DNA of 64,000 nt, taken from contig NZ_JAGGQG010000014.1 in assembly GCF_018613415.1 (NCBI RefSeq), forward strand, positions 248,001-312,000. Direction: 5' to 3'. A model generated the notes under the pieces. The model saw only the letters and a list, made by a program, of their open reading frames with translations. It was not told the DNA's origin and made no database searches. The DNA comes from Bacillus sp. ISL-18 (GTDB taxonomy: Bacteria > Bacillota > Bacilli > Bacillales > Cytobacillaceae). Made by a program: the position numbers and the translations under genes. Positions 16,447 to 25,162 of this stretch are shown here, piece after piece; position 1 is the first letter of the stretch; the number at the start of each line of letters is the position of its first letter.

Positions 16447-17658
16447 ATGAATATTGTCATTGTGGATGATAATATAACAAATCTGATGATTATTGAGAAA
16501 ATCCTGCAGAAGGCGGGCTATGATCAATTGGTGTTGATGTCTTCTGCCAGGGAATTATACGATTATTTGCAGCTTGAGCCTGCTAGTTCGGGCTTAGATT
16601 CTGTGGAAGTCCCTGTTGATTTAATTTTAATGGACCTGATGATGCCTGAGATCGATGGACTGGAAGCCTGCCGGACGATTCTTGCCGATGAGCGGTACGC
16701 GGATTTGCCAATTATTATTGTGACGGCAATGGGCGATTCCTATAAGATGGCGGAGGCGATGGATGCCGGCGCGCTTGATTATGTGATGAAACCCATTAAT
16801 AAAGTGGAGCTGTTGGCACGGATTCGCTCTGTTCTAAGGTTAAAGTATGAAAAGGACTTACGGAAGGAGCGGGATAAACGGATTCAGCATGAGTTAAACT
16901 TGGCCAAACAGGTCCAGCTTAGCATGCTGAGTGAACCGATCCAAAAGGACGATGTCGCCATTTCAGCGGTCTACAAGCCCTCTTTTGAACTCGCTGGGGA
17001 CCTGTATGCATGGTACCAAATCAGCCCGGGCCGCTATGGGGTCATTTTGCTTGATATGATGGGCCATGGGATTTCGTCTTCGCTCGTTTGTATGTACATC
17101 TATTCGGCGTTAAAGGATGCGATTACAGGGATAGGTGACCCTGAAGCCGTGATGATCGAACTAAATCGGAGGATGAACCAGCTCCAGATGCCGGAAAGTC
17201 TAGAAAATTATTATTTTACGGCGATTTATTTTGTGCTTGATACGGCGGAACAGACGATTGAATACGTCAATGCCGGTCATCCGGCGGGGATCTCCATTGT
17301 GGATGAAGAAGTGCAGTTGATGACGAATGGCTGCTGTCCACTTGGTTTTTTTGAGGAGATTGAGGTCACCAAAGGGGTGATTCCTTATCAAAGGGATGCC
17401 CGAATTTTGCTGTTTACGGATGGTCTGTCGGAGGGGCTTGAAGAGGAATATGAGGTGGCCATTTCGAAATTGATTCGCAGTTTGCGCGAGCAGGAGATGG
17501 AGGATCCTAAGGAGTTATTTGAGCGGCTGCAGTTAAGTTCCGAGCTGCTGCAGGCCGCTAAGGATGATATGTGTTTGGTGATGGTTTCGACGAATGGGGA
17601 GAATCGTGCGCGTGGACGGGAAAAAGTGATTCGGACGGGCAAGGTGAGGAAGAAGTAG
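16447..17658 (+). CDS. rsbY: RsbY-type PP2C phosphatase with receiver domain
   Basis: Dephosphorylates RsbV and so switches on sigma-B. Receiver domain at residues 1-125 (VDDN, phosphoacceptor Asp63 in LMDLMMPEIDG, Lys in DYVMKPIN), a linker helix, then a SpoIIE/PP2C domain (about 160-385; ELAGDLYAW, DMMGHGISSSL, DGLSEGLEEE). The receiver-PP2C layout is that of RsbY of the B. cereus group, activated by the hybrid kinase RsbK found downstream here. Start ATG 16447 has AAAAGGGG 7 nt upstream. Confidence 0.92.
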   Translation: MNIVIVDDNITNLMIIEKILQKAGYDQLVLMSSARELYDYLQLEPASSGLDSVEVPVDLILMDLMMPEIDGLEACRTILADERYADLPIIIVTAMGDSYKMAEAMDAGALDYVMKPINKVELLARIRSVLRLKYEKDLRKERDKRIQHELNLAKQVQLSMLSEPIQKDDVAISAVYKPSFELAGDLYAWYQISPGRYGVILLDMMGHGISSSLVCMYIYSALKDAITGIGDPEAVMIELNRRMNQLQMPESLENYYFTAIYFVLDTAEQTIEYVNAGHPAGISIVDEEVQLMTNGCCPLGFFEEIEVTKGVIPYQRDARILLFTDGLSEGLEEEYEVAISKLIRSLREQEMEDPKELFERLQLSSELLQAAKDDMCLVMVSTNGENRARGREKVIRTGKVRKK

Positions 17659-17731
17659 TGCTGGTGTGGAGTGGGGTGGGCGTTCTGGGTGGAAGATGGT
17701 GCCTGTGAGTTGGGGGGGAAGAGTTTGAGTT

Positions 17732-18056
17732 TGATAATGCCGGCGCACGTGGAAAAATAAGTAGGATGGGTAAAATAAGAGGTTGATAGTGCCCGAGCGT
17801 GTGGAATAATAAGTAGAATGGGTAAAATAAAGGGTTGATAGTGCCCATGCGGGTCGAAAAATAAGTAGAATGGTCAAAATAAGCGCTGATAGTGCCCGAT
17901 CGCGTGGAAAAATAAGTAGGATGGGCAAAATAAGAGGTTGATAGTGCCCGAGTGCGTGGAAAAAAGAGAAGAATGGTCAAAATAAGCGGCTGATAGTGCC
18001 TGCACACGTGGAAAAACGAGTAGAACGGGTAAAATAAGAGGTTAATAGTACCTGTC
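17732..18056 (+). repeat. 52-bp tandem minisatellite downstream of rsbY
   Basis: The 457-bp gap between rsbY and dps is mostly a tandem array. The landmark TGATAGTGCC starts at 17732 (as TGATAATGCC), 17784, 17836, 17887, 17939, 17991 and 18043 (as TAATAGTACC), a 51-52 bp period over six units. Each unit also has GTGGAAAAATAAGTAG and a GGTAAAATAAG segment, with variable GC-rich bases between them. Minus-strand frames through it are repetitive and not credible as genes. Confidence 0.9.
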
Positions 18057-18061
18057 CCCCA

Positions 18062-18107
18062 AAAAAACACCTAAAAAATAAAAGGTGCCAGCTTACAAAC
18101 TGGCACC
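18062..18107 (-). terminator. Terminator of dps
   Basis: Minus strand GGTGCCAG / CTGGCACC with an 8-nt loop followed by TTTTATTTTTTA. Confidence 0.85.
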
Positions 18108-18116
18108 CGGATATAT

Positions 18117-18572
18117 CTACTCTGCTAAATATGCCTTCAACATCCAGCCATGCTTCTCCAACGACGTCCGAATCGCAATAAACATATCGGCAGTCGGCTG
18201 GTCATCCTTGTCCTCAGCAACCGTAATTCCTTCTGTAAGTTCACTGCAGACATTGTCAAAATCATCAACCAGCGCCTGAACCATCTCGCCGGCGCTTTCA
18301 TCCCCAGCCGCTTCCTTAATCGACGACAGCTCTAGCTGCTCCTTAAGCGTAGCGGTTGGTGCCGCTCCTAGTGACAGCATCCTCTCCGCAATCGTGTCCA
18401 AATGCAGCGCGGCCTCCGTGTACAACTCCTGAAACTTAACATGCAGGGTAAAAAAGTTTTCGCCCTTTACATACCAATGATAATGATGAAGCTTCATATA
18501 GAGAACTGAAAAGTTAGCCACTTGCTGGTTGAGAACCTCTGTTACTTGAACCTTTTCCTTCGTTTTCGCCAT
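18117..18572 (-). CDS. dps: Dps-family ferritin-like DNA protection protein
   Basis: 151-aa four-helix ferritin-like protein that stores iron and protects DNA from oxidative damage. Ferroxidase ligands are visible in LHHYHWYVKGENFFTLHVKF and LHLDTIAERML; the C-terminal helix ends EKHGWMLKAYL. Start at 18572 is chosen for GGAGG 8 nt upstream and the family N-terminus. Sigma-B promoter at 18609-18634. In the B. cereus sigB cluster a ferritin-like gene occupies a comparable place between sigB and the rsbYMK genes. Confidence 0.93.
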   Translation of the reverse strand: MAKTKEKVQVTEVLNQQVANFSVLYMKLHHYHWYVKGENFFTLHVKFQELYTEAALHLDTIAERMLSLGAAPTATLKEQLELSSIKEAAGDESAGEMVQALVDDFDNVCSELTEGITVAEDKDDQPTADMFIAIRTSLEKHGWMLKAYLAE

Positions 18573-18608
18573 TTGATCAACCTCCAAAATAATCATGATA
18601 CTAATTGA

Positions 18609-18634
18609 TTACCCGGCAAACCATCATTCAAAAC
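18609..18634 (-). promoter_or_regulatory. Sigma-B promoter of dps
   Basis: Minus strand GTTTTG-N14-GGGTAA, 37 nt from the dps start. Confidence 0.78.
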
Positions 18635-18657
18635 AACAAATATTTTTTTAAAAAAAG

Positions 18658-18683
18658 GTTTCAACAAGAAGAAAAGCGGGTAT
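18658..18683 (+). promoter_or_regulatory. Sigma-B promoter upstream of rsbK
   Basis: GTTTCA-N14-GGGTAT, 130 nt upstream of rsbK and divergent from the dps promoter. It would give positive feedback on the stress sensor. Confidence 0.8.
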
Positions 18684-18814
18684 TAGAACTAGGATAAATG
18701 AACTGGAATTAAAACTATTACTATAGTATCAAAATTGTTAAAACCAATGAAACCTAATTTTTCAGAGGTTAAAATAAGAGTATATTCATTGAGGGGGCGG
18801 TTACCATAAAGGGC

Positions 18815-21577
18815 TTGAACTTCAACATCCATGCAAAAATTATCGTAGGTTACTTATCGATTTTACTTTGCTTGGTACTGTCACTGCTAACGGTGATTAA
18901 TAGGATGACAGATTTGCAAAAAGAGGTAGACTATGTGGCCAAACACGATATCGAAATCCACGACCTGGCCAATCAAATTCAAAAAAATGTCCTCGACATG
19001 GAAACAGGCATGAGAGGATATGTTATAACGGGGGATGAGCAGTATCTGGATCCTTATAATCAAGGGAATCGGAGCTGGCTTGATAATTACAATAATCTTC
19101 ATTCCCTGCTAGATAACCGCAGTCAGCAGCGGAATTTGGAAGAAATGAAACCATTGATCGTAGACTGGATCACAAATACTGGTGAGGCTGTCATTAATGC
19201 AAAAAAGAGCAATAATACACGCTTTTTAAATCAGCAATTCGCGGAAAACAAGGGCAAAAAGATTACGGATCAACTGCGTACGCAGTTTCAATCCTTTCTA
19301 GCCACCGAAAAGAAATTGACAACCGGGCGTATCAATCAACTTAATGAGCATACGAATAATTTAAAGTTAATCTTATACGCAATTATTATTTTAGTATCTG
19401 TATTTACAATTGCCATCTCTGTTATTCTTTCCAACACGATCGTTAGAACGATTAAAAAGGTAGTAGGAGCCATTAATGGAATCATGGATGAAAACTCAGA
19501 AATCGACCTGACATCACGAATCGAAGTGAACTCACATGATGAGACCCAGGAACTTGCTGAGGCTATGAATAACTTACTGGAAGCTCTTGAAAAGCGGAAT
19601 TGGGTGCAAAAAAGTCTAACCGATATTTCCACTTTATATCAAGGGATAACCGATATCAATGAACTCACCCAGATGTTTATTAACAAACTCGCTCCATTGG
19701 TGGGGGCCACTTACGGGGTCGTCTATCTGCGCCGCGAGCAAGCGGGCGAAGTGGATTTTGTGAAGGTAGCCGGGTATGCTGTCGCCGATGGTGACCTCGT
19801 CAAGACGAGCTTTCGCTTAGGCGAAGGGGTCATTGGTCAAGCAGCCGTTGATAAACGAATTTTTCTAATTGATCAAATACCAGATAATCATTTTAAAATA
19901 ACAACAGGGTTAGGGACTTCGAACCCGCGTAATCTATTAATTGCCCCAATCTTGTTTGATGATCGCGTAGAAGCAGTCGTCGAGTTCGCTGCACTGCAGC
20001 CGTTTCATGCCCAACACCTGACTTTACTCGATTTGATCCAAGATAAATTTGGCTCATCGATTGCAACGGTAACGGGACGAATGGAAGTGGAAAGGCTCCT
20101 AGCGGAATCCCAAGTCCTGACCGAAGAATTACAAGCTCAGTCAGAAGAACTGCAGGCACAATCGGAAGAATTACAAATGCAGCAAGAACAATTACGGCTC
20201 TCCAATGATTATTTGGAAGAGCAGAAGGAATATGCGGAACAGCGTGCCATCGAACTTAAAAAAGCGAAGGACGAGCTCGAAGATTATTCAATCAAATTAA
20301 GGATGAGTTCACAATACAAAACCGATTTCCTTGCAAACATGTCGCATGAACTGCGCACCCCATTAAACAGTATTCTCATCCTGTCGCAAATGCTGATGGA
20401 AAATAATTCGGATATGGACCACACGGAAGTGGCCGAATACGCACGGGTGGTGAATACATCCGGCGCTGATTTGCTGCGCCTGATTGATGATATCCTGGAT
20501 CTATCAAAAATCGAAGCAGGAAAAATTGAAATTTTAACAGATGAAGTCAATGTCACAGAGATTCCGCAGACGATGCGCAATCTGTTCAACCCGGTGGCAG
20601 CGAAAAAGAATCTACAGTTCGACATCCACATGGATTCTAATATACCACCCGTTATCTCGACGGACGGGCAAAGATTACAGCAGATATTGAAGAACCTTTT
20701 ATCGAATGCCTTTAAATTTACGGAACAAGGCAGCGTCACTCTGCAAATTGGGCTCGCCCCTTCTGAAAAAGCAGGAAAATTACTCAATAAACAAACGCGA
20801 AAGCCTGTCCTCGCCATTTCTGTAACGGACACGGGAATTGGCATTCCACAGGAAAAGCAGCAAATTATTTTTGATGCCTTCCAACAAGTGGATGGGACGA
20901 CCAACCGGCAATATGGCGGTACGGGTCTTGGCTTATCGATTTGCCGTGAATTTACTCGATTGCTTGGCGGTACACTTGAGGTCCACAGCGAACCGCAAAA
21001 AGGCAGCACGTTTACTTTGTTTATCCCGAGCCGCTGGGAGGCAGAAGAAGATAGGCCGAATGATGTGCAGTTGGCAATAGAGGAAGCGGCAACGGCCAGT
21101 GAAATTGAATTAACGGAAGAACCGACATGGGAAAGCGAGGAGCAGCAAGCTGCTCTAACCAAAGAAGAATGCCCCGATGAGCAGTTATTTAAAGGAAAAA
21201 GAGTCCTCCTAGTGGAAGATGACGGCCGAAATGTGTTTGCCCTGGTTACCGCCTTAGAGCGGAAGGGTGTGAACGTGCAGGTGGCAGAACACGGAAAGCA
21301 GGCGTTAGAAATGCTGCAAGAACGCGGCCACTTTGACCTTGTTTTTATGGACATTATGATGCCGGTCATGGGCGGTTATGAGGCAATGAAAATCATCCGG
21401 GAAGACCTGGGTATGCACAATCTGCCGATTATCGCGTTGACCGCGAAGGCCATGAAAGGCGAGCGGGACAAGTGTATGGAGGCGGGTGCCTCTGATTATA
21501 TTATGAAACCATTAAATATCGATCAACTATTCTCGTTAATGCGGGTATGGCTGACAGAGCAGGTGAACCAAGATTGA
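18815..21577 (+). CDS. rsbK: RsbK-type hybrid sensor histidine kinase controlling sigma-B
   Basis: 920 aa. Membrane helix 1 (about 7-29), extracytoplasmic CHASE3 domain (about 38-175; METGMRGYVITGDEQYL), helix 2 (about 183-205), HAMP, GAF (about 270-410), a glutamine-rich coiled coil (QAQSEELQAQSEELQMQQEQ), HisKA with His511 in NMSHELRTPLN, ATPase domain, and a C-terminal receiver with Asp846 in FMDIMMPVMGG. Same layout as B. cereus RsbK, which passes phosphate to RsbY. TTG 18815 is the given start but its ribosome site GAGGGGG is 17 nt away; an ATA codon at 18806 is better spaced. Its end overlaps rsbM. Confidence 0.9.
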   Translation: MNFNIHAKIIVGYLSILLCLVLSLLTVINRMTDLQKEVDYVAKHDIEIHDLANQIQKNVLDMETGMRGYVITGDEQYLDPYNQGNRSWLDNYNNLHSLLDNRSQQRNLEEMKPLIVDWITNTGEAVINAKKSNNTRFLNQQFAENKGKKITDQLRTQFQSFLATEKKLTTGRINQLNEHTNNLKLILYAIIILVSVFTIAISVILSNTIVRTIKKVVGAINGIMDENSEIDLTSRIEVNSHDETQELAEAMNNLLEALEKRNWVQKSLTDISTLYQGITDINELTQMFINKLAPLVGATYGVVYLRREQAGEVDFVKVAGYAVADGDLVKTSFRLGEGVIGQAAVDKRIFLIDQIPDNHFKITTGLGTSNPRNLLIAPILFDDRVEAVVEFAALQPFHAQHLTLLDLIQDKFGSSIATVTGRMEVERLLAESQVLTEELQAQSEELQAQSEELQMQQEQLRLSNDYLEEQKEYAEQRAIELKKAKDELEDYSIKLRMSSQYKTDFLANMSHELRTPLNSILILSQMLMENNSDMDHTEVAEYARVVNTSGADLLRLIDDILDLSKIEAGKIEILTDEVNVTEIPQTMRNLFNPVAAKKNLQFDIHMDSNIPPVISTDGQRLQQILKNLLSNAFKFTEQGSVTLQIGLAPSEKAGKLLNKQTRKPVLAISVTDTGIGIPQEKQQIIFDAFQQVDGTTNRQYGGTGLGLSICREFTRLLGGTLEVHSEPQKGSTFTLFIPSRWEAEEDRPNDVQLAIEEAATASEIELTEEPTWESEEQQAALTKEECPDEQLFKGKRVLLVEDDGRNVFALVTALERKGVNVQVAEHGKQALEMLQERGHFDLVFMDIMMPVMGGYEAMKIIREDLGMHNLPIIALTAKAMKGERDKCMEAGASDYIMKPLNIDQLFSLMRVWLTEQVNQD

Positions 21578-22440
21578 ACCACAACAAGACGCCTGATTTA
21601 TGGATAGACACGGAAGACACAGAGACGAACGAATTGCAGGAAGTCGAAATCAATTTGCTGCTAGAAGGGCTCTATCAGATGTTTGGATACGACTTTCGAG
21701 GATATGTGCGTGCTTCATTACGAAGAAGGATTTTAAACCGGATGAAATCTGAGCGGTTACCAACGATTACAGCCCTTTTGGAAAAAGTACTGCATGAAAA
21801 AGGGTACTTGGAGCGCTTGCTAAATGACTTGTCGATCCGGATGACAGAAATGTACCGCGATCCCAGTTTCTTTGCCGCTTTTCGCAGTCGAGTCGTACCG
21901 CTCTTGAGAGACCTTCCGGAGATTCGGATCTGGCATGCCGGCTGCGCGACTGGTGAGGAAGTTTACTCGATGGCGATTTTGATGATGGAGGAAGGTCTCG
22001 CTAAGAAGACAAAGATTTATGCGACCGATATGAATGAAAAGGCGCTGATTGCTGCGCAAAAGGGGGCTTTCCCTTTAAAGAAGATGCAGCAGTATACAAA
22101 AAACTACCTGAAAGCCGGTGGGAAGATGGCTTTTTCAGAGTATTATACGACCGACCATCAATTTGCTTATTTTAATCCTATGTTTGAGGAGAATTTATTT
22201 TTCGCGCAGCATAACCTGGTGACGGACGGCTCCTTTAATGAATTCCACGTGATTTTATGCCGGAATGTGATGATTTATTTTGATAATGAGCTGCAGCAGC
22301 AGGTGCATTACTTGATTCATAGCAGTTTGGCTGACGGGGGATTTGTCGGCTTTGGCAGTAAGGAGTCGCTTTTGTTTGTTCCTAAGAGTCTGAAGTATGA
22401 GGAATTTAGTCCACAGGAAAAGATTTACCGCAAGATTTAG
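21574..22440 (+). CDS. rsbM: RsbM-type CheR methyltransferase
   Basis: CheR-family SAM-dependent methyltransferase of about 288 aa. N-terminal CheR helices (LLLEGLYQMFGYDFRGYVRA, SLRRRILNRM) and the catalytic domain with IRIWHAGCATGEEVYSMAIL (SAM loop), TDMNEKAL and ILCRNVMIYF. In the B. cereus group RsbM methylates RsbK and damps the sigma-B response; the gene order here supports the same. TTG 21574 overlaps the rsbK stop (TTGA) with AGGTG upstream; ATG 21547 in the same frame is an alternative. Confidence 0.9.
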   Translation: MNHNKTPDLWIDTEDTETNELQEVEINLLLEGLYQMFGYDFRGYVRASLRRRILNRMKSERLPTITALLEKVLHEKGYLERLLNDLSIRMTEMYRDPSFFAAFRSRVVPLLRDLPEIRIWHAGCATGEEVYSMAILMMEEGLAKKTKIYATDMNEKALIAAQKGAFPLKKMQQYTKNYLKAGGKMAFSEYYTTDHQFAYFNPMFEENLFFAQHNLVTDGSFNEFHVILCRNVMIYFDNELQQQVHYLIHSSLADGGFVGFGSKESLLFVPKSLKYEEFSPQEKIYRKI

Positions 22441-22445
22441 GAATG

Positions 22446-22631
22446 GCCGATATCGATGGGGAGCTGGTGGTATCAGATGGGAAACCGCTGATAAAAGGTG
22501 GGAAACCGCCGAAAACCGCCGATATAAAGTAAGAAACCGCTCATATCAAATGAAAAACCGCCGATATCGGTGGGGAGCTGGTGGTATCAGATGAGAAACT
22601 GCTGATAAAAGGTAAGAAACCGCCGATATCT
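22446..22631 (+). repeat. 114-bp tandem repeat downstream of rsbM
   Basis: GCCGATATCGATGGGGAGCT at 22446 recurs with one change at 22560, followed in both units by GGTGGTATCAGATG, a GCTGATAAAAGGT segment and GAAACCGCC. Smaller pieces (AAACCGCC, GATAT) recur inside each unit. With the following terminator it fills the 319-bp gap before cls. Confidence 0.85.
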
Positions 22632-22660
22632 CCCTTTCTCACCCGCCAAACCATTTTAAA

Positions 22661-22711
22661 AAACAAAAGAAGCCTGCCCGCTAATCAAGGGGTAAGGCTT
22701 CTTTTGTTTTA
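22661..22711. terminator. Terminator overlapping the cls promoter
   Basis: AAACAAAAGAAGCC pairs with GGCTTCTTTTGTTT around a loop containing TGCCCG. The end of the right arm supplies the -35 box of the cls sigma-B promoter. Confidence 0.75.
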
Positions 22712-22731
22712 GTTACAAACAGAAAGGGTAT
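22706..22731 (+). promoter_or_regulatory. Sigma-B promoter of cls
   Basis: GTTTTA-N14-GGGTAT, 28 nt upstream of the ATG. Confidence 0.87.
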
Positions 22732-22759
22732 TTCATAGTAAAAAAGGGTGAATACCGTC

Positions 22760-24259
22760 ATGAAAAGAAAACGCTTTGAATGGCTTTTTGCTGCATTAAT
22801 GATCGCTGGTGGGTATTTAGTCTTTTTTATGGAAGTGCCGGTATGGTGGAAGGCGCTGATTTTGACCCTTTATGCTGTCATCATTATCAACACAGTCCTG
22901 GCCTTATGGCTCGAGAACCGCCCCGCCCAAACTACACTCCTATGGACCTACATACTAATCTTACTGCCGGTCCTCGGCTACCTTTTTTACATTTACTCTG
23001 GACAATTACTGGTCAAAGGGGAGTTGTTTAAAAGCAAGCGGATCAGTGATCGTCAGCTATTCGAGGCGCTTGATAAAAAGCAAAAACCGCTCGACTTATC
23101 AAACTTGAATGATCACCAGCGTTCGTTTGCCAGCTATTTGGAAAAGGTAACCTTAACCGACCAAAACCAGAACACCAAAACCAAAATTTTACGAAACGGC
23201 GATGATACCTTTCAAGAAATTAAACGGCAGCTAAGAGAAGCGCGTGACTTTATACATCTTGAATATTACATCTTCCGCTATGACCGCCTAGGCCAAGAAC
23301 TGATTGATATTTTAAAAGCGAAGGTGAGGGAAGGTGTCGAGGTGCGGCTCCTGTTCGATGCGGCCGGCAGTTTCTCCCTTTCAAAGAAGGCCATGAAGAA
23401 AATGCTGGAGGCTGGCATCAACGTCCGGCCTTTTTTACCTTTAAATAGAGGCTGGTATAATCAAAAGTTTAACTTCCGGAATCATCGTAAAATCATTGTC
23501 ATTGATGGAAAGGTCGGCTTTTCTGGCGGATTAAACGTTGGGGTTGAATACCTTGGCGAAGATGATAATTTCGGGTTTTGGTGTGACAGCCATGTCATGC
23601 TCGAAGGGGAAGCCGTTCAAACGCTGCATGCGGTGTTTTTGCTAGATTGGAAGTACGCCAGTGGCGAAATCCTGTTTGAAAATGACCGCTACCTAAGGCC
23701 TGTGCCTGTAAAGGGGGATGGATTGGTCCATGTCGTCGCAACAGGTCCTGAAACACGGGATATGAGTGACCACTACTACGCGATGATCACCTGCGCCACC
23801 AAATCGATTTGGATCGCCACCCCGTACTTCATTCCCAACCAGGCCATCCAAACCGCACTCAGAATCGCTGCCCAAAACAACATCCAGGTGCGCTTAATGG
23901 TGCCTGACACCAATGATGGTTTCTTAACTCAATATGCGACGCAATCGTATTTTCCGGAATTATTAAGGGCTGGGATTGAGATTTATTCGTATCAAAAGGG
24001 CTTTTTACATAAAAAGGTGATGATTGTGGATGGGGATCTTGCTTCAATTGGGACAGCCAACATGGATATGCGCAGCTTTCATTTGAATTTTGAGGTGAAT
24101 TTGTTTTTAACGGGAACGGACTCGATTGATGATCTTATTGTTCATTATGAGGAGGATTTAAAGGATTGCCGCCGCATCCGGCCGGTTGAGTTTTATAAAA
24201 GAGACCTGGGGGTAAAATGGAAAGAATCGTTTGCCAGATTGTTTTCAGGGGTCTTATAG
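22760..24259 (+). CDS. cls: Cardiolipin synthase
   Basis: 499-aa phospholipase D-type enzyme making cardiolipin from phosphatidylglycerol at the membrane. Two N-terminal helices (about 8-28, 32-52), then two HKD sites: HRKIIVIDGKVGFSGGLN and HKKVMIVDGDLASIGTANMD. ATG 22760 (MKRKRFEWLF) is preferred over GTG 22748 because GGGTG lies 9 nt upstream. Sigma-B control suggests membrane remodelling under stress. Confidence 0.94.
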   Translation: MKRKRFEWLFAALMIAGGYLVFFMEVPVWWKALILTLYAVIIINTVLALWLENRPAQTTLLWTYILILLPVLGYLFYIYSGQLLVKGELFKSKRISDRQLFEALDKKQKPLDLSNLNDHQRSFASYLEKVTLTDQNQNTKTKILRNGDDTFQEIKRQLREARDFIHLEYYIFRYDRLGQELIDILKAKVREGVEVRLLFDAAGSFSLSKKAMKKMLEAGINVRPFLPLNRGWYNQKFNFRNHRKIIVIDGKVGFSGGLNVGVEYLGEDDNFGFWCDSHVMLEGEAVQTLHAVFLLDWKYASGEILFENDRYLRPVPVKGDGLVHVVATGPETRDMSDHYYAMITCATKSIWIATPYFIPNQAIQTALRIAAQNNIQVRLMVPDTNDGFLTQYATQSYFPELLRAGIEIYSYQKGFLHKKVMIVDGDLASIGTANMDMRSFHLNFEVNLFLTGTDSIDDLIVHYEEDLKDCRRIRPVEFYKRDLGVKWKESFARLFSGVL

Positions 24260-24262
24260 AGG

Positions 24263-24304
24263 TATTCGCTGCGGCTTCGGCTGCGGCGGGTACCTCTCTT
24301 TTTA
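24263..24304 (+). terminator. Terminator after cls
   Basis: GAGGTATTCGC / GCGGGTACCTC-type stem with a central CGGCTTCGGCTG loop, followed by TCTTTTTAT. Confidence 0.8.
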
Positions 24305-24357
24305 TGGAGTGAACTTCATGGCCACACCATAGTGATCAGTGGATTTCTCCACAACAT

Positions 24358-24383
24358 AAAAAGACTGCCTAACCGGCAGTCTC
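24358..24383 (-). terminator. Terminator of the GlsB/YeaQ-type gene
   Basis: Minus strand GACTGCC / GGCAGTC followed by TTTTTATG. Confidence 0.85.
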
Positions 24384-24398
24384 GACTAAATCGTTTGA

Positions 24399-24653
24399 TT
24401 ATGCAGTTTTTCTTCTGCCTTTTAGGATGAGACTTAAGATAAATACCAGGATAATCGCTCCGATTAGTGCTGGAAGGATAAAGAATCCACCGATCTCTGG
24501 TCCCCATCCACCTAAGATTAATGAACCAAGCCATGCACCGATAAATCCTGCAATAATATTTCCGATAATACCACCCGGTATGTCACGTCCTAGAATGAGT
24601 CCAGCTAACCAACCAATGATTCCTCCAATAATTAATGACCAAATGAATCCCAT
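24399..24653 (-). CDS. GlsB/YeaQ/YmgE family small membrane stress protein
   Basis: 84 aa with three glycine-rich helices; the family pattern GGIIGWLAGLILGRDIPGG and GIIGNIIAGFIGAWLG is complete, ending in a basic tail. Members are transglycosylase-associated stress proteins of unknown mechanism. GGGGACA ribosome site upstream; sigma-B promoter at 24703-24727. Confidence 0.9.
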   Translation of the reverse strand: MGFIWSLIIGGIIGWLAGLILGRDIPGGIIGNIIAGFIGAWLGSLILGGWGPEIGGFFILPALIGAIILVFILSLILKGRRKTA

Positions 24654-24702
24654 GAAAATGTCCCCTTTCTATTTTTTAATGAGTTAAGCTTATGCTTATT
24701 AA

Positions 24703-24727
24703 ATACCCGTAATAGAAGTACTTAAAC
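24703..24727 (-). promoter_or_regulatory. Sigma-B promoter of the GlsB/YeaQ-type gene
   Basis: Minus strand GTTTAA-N13-GGGTAT, perfect in both boxes. Confidence 0.9.
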
Positions 24728-24729
24728 AC

Positions 24730-25077
24730 TTAAAAACTAAACTTATTTTGATTTTGCTTGATTCGCTCCTTGAGGCGGAGCTGCGGGTCCTGCAAGGCAT
24801 TGTCTAAAAAGTGATAGCAAAGCTTTAATTCAAACGATCGCTTTTTAAAGCCTTCTTCGTCACGTTCATCCAGGCATTTGTCAACTTCCCGTTTCAATAA
24901 ACTGATTTTAGAAATGATTTCAGCGCGGCGTCGTTGGTTTTCTTTCCATTTGGATGAGGACTCCATTTGATAGTCACTTAGCTTCGTTAACCTCCGGCCA
25001 CATTTGCACAACGTTTCACCTACATTTAACACCTCAAACTCCGCGTTTCCACAATTTCTACAAATTAATTTCTTCAT
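24730..25077 (-). CDS. Zinc-ribbon protein of unknown function
   Basis: 115 aa. N-terminal zinc ribbon with CRNC and CKCG pairs (residues 5-27), then a charged helical part. The segment VDKCLDERDEEGFKKRSFEL resembles an IDEAL-type helix, but I cannot confirm it. Start has GGAGGTGG upstream. Probable sigma-B promoter at 25113-25139. Confidence 0.7.
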   Translation of the reverse strand: MKKLICRNCGNAEFEVLNVGETLCKCGRRLTKLSDYQMESSSKWKENQRRRAEIISKISLLKREVDKCLDERDEEGFKKRSFELKLCYHFLDNALQDPQLRLKERIKQNQNKFSF

Positions 25078-25112
25078 CTATTCCACCTCCAGAATTCGTA
25101 AGTGTTTTCTAT

Positions 25113-25139
25113 ATACCCACGTTGAAATTGTTTCCAAAC
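25113..25139 (-). promoter_or_regulatory. Probable sigma-B promoter of the zinc-ribbon gene
   Basis: Minus strand GTTTGG-N15-GGGTAT; spacer at the long end of the accepted range. Confidence 0.65.
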
Positions 25140-25162
25140 GTAATAGATTTTTAGAAAAATAG

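Noticed and set aside
17732..18056. CRISPR array
   Set aside because: Unit is 52 bp with diverged, partly conserved interior; no constant repeat with unique spacers and no cas genes in the window.
17533..18070. Two long minus-strand frames rich in Pro, Leu, Phe and Tyr over the 3' end of rsbY and the 52-bp array
   Set aside because: They exist because the 52-bp minisatellite lacks stops in some frames; composition is repetitive, there is no ribosome site and they overlap rsbY.
20284..21369. 361-codon minus-strand frame inside rsbK
   Set aside because: Antisense shadow of the kinase, receiver and ATPase coding region; no ribosome site or family character.
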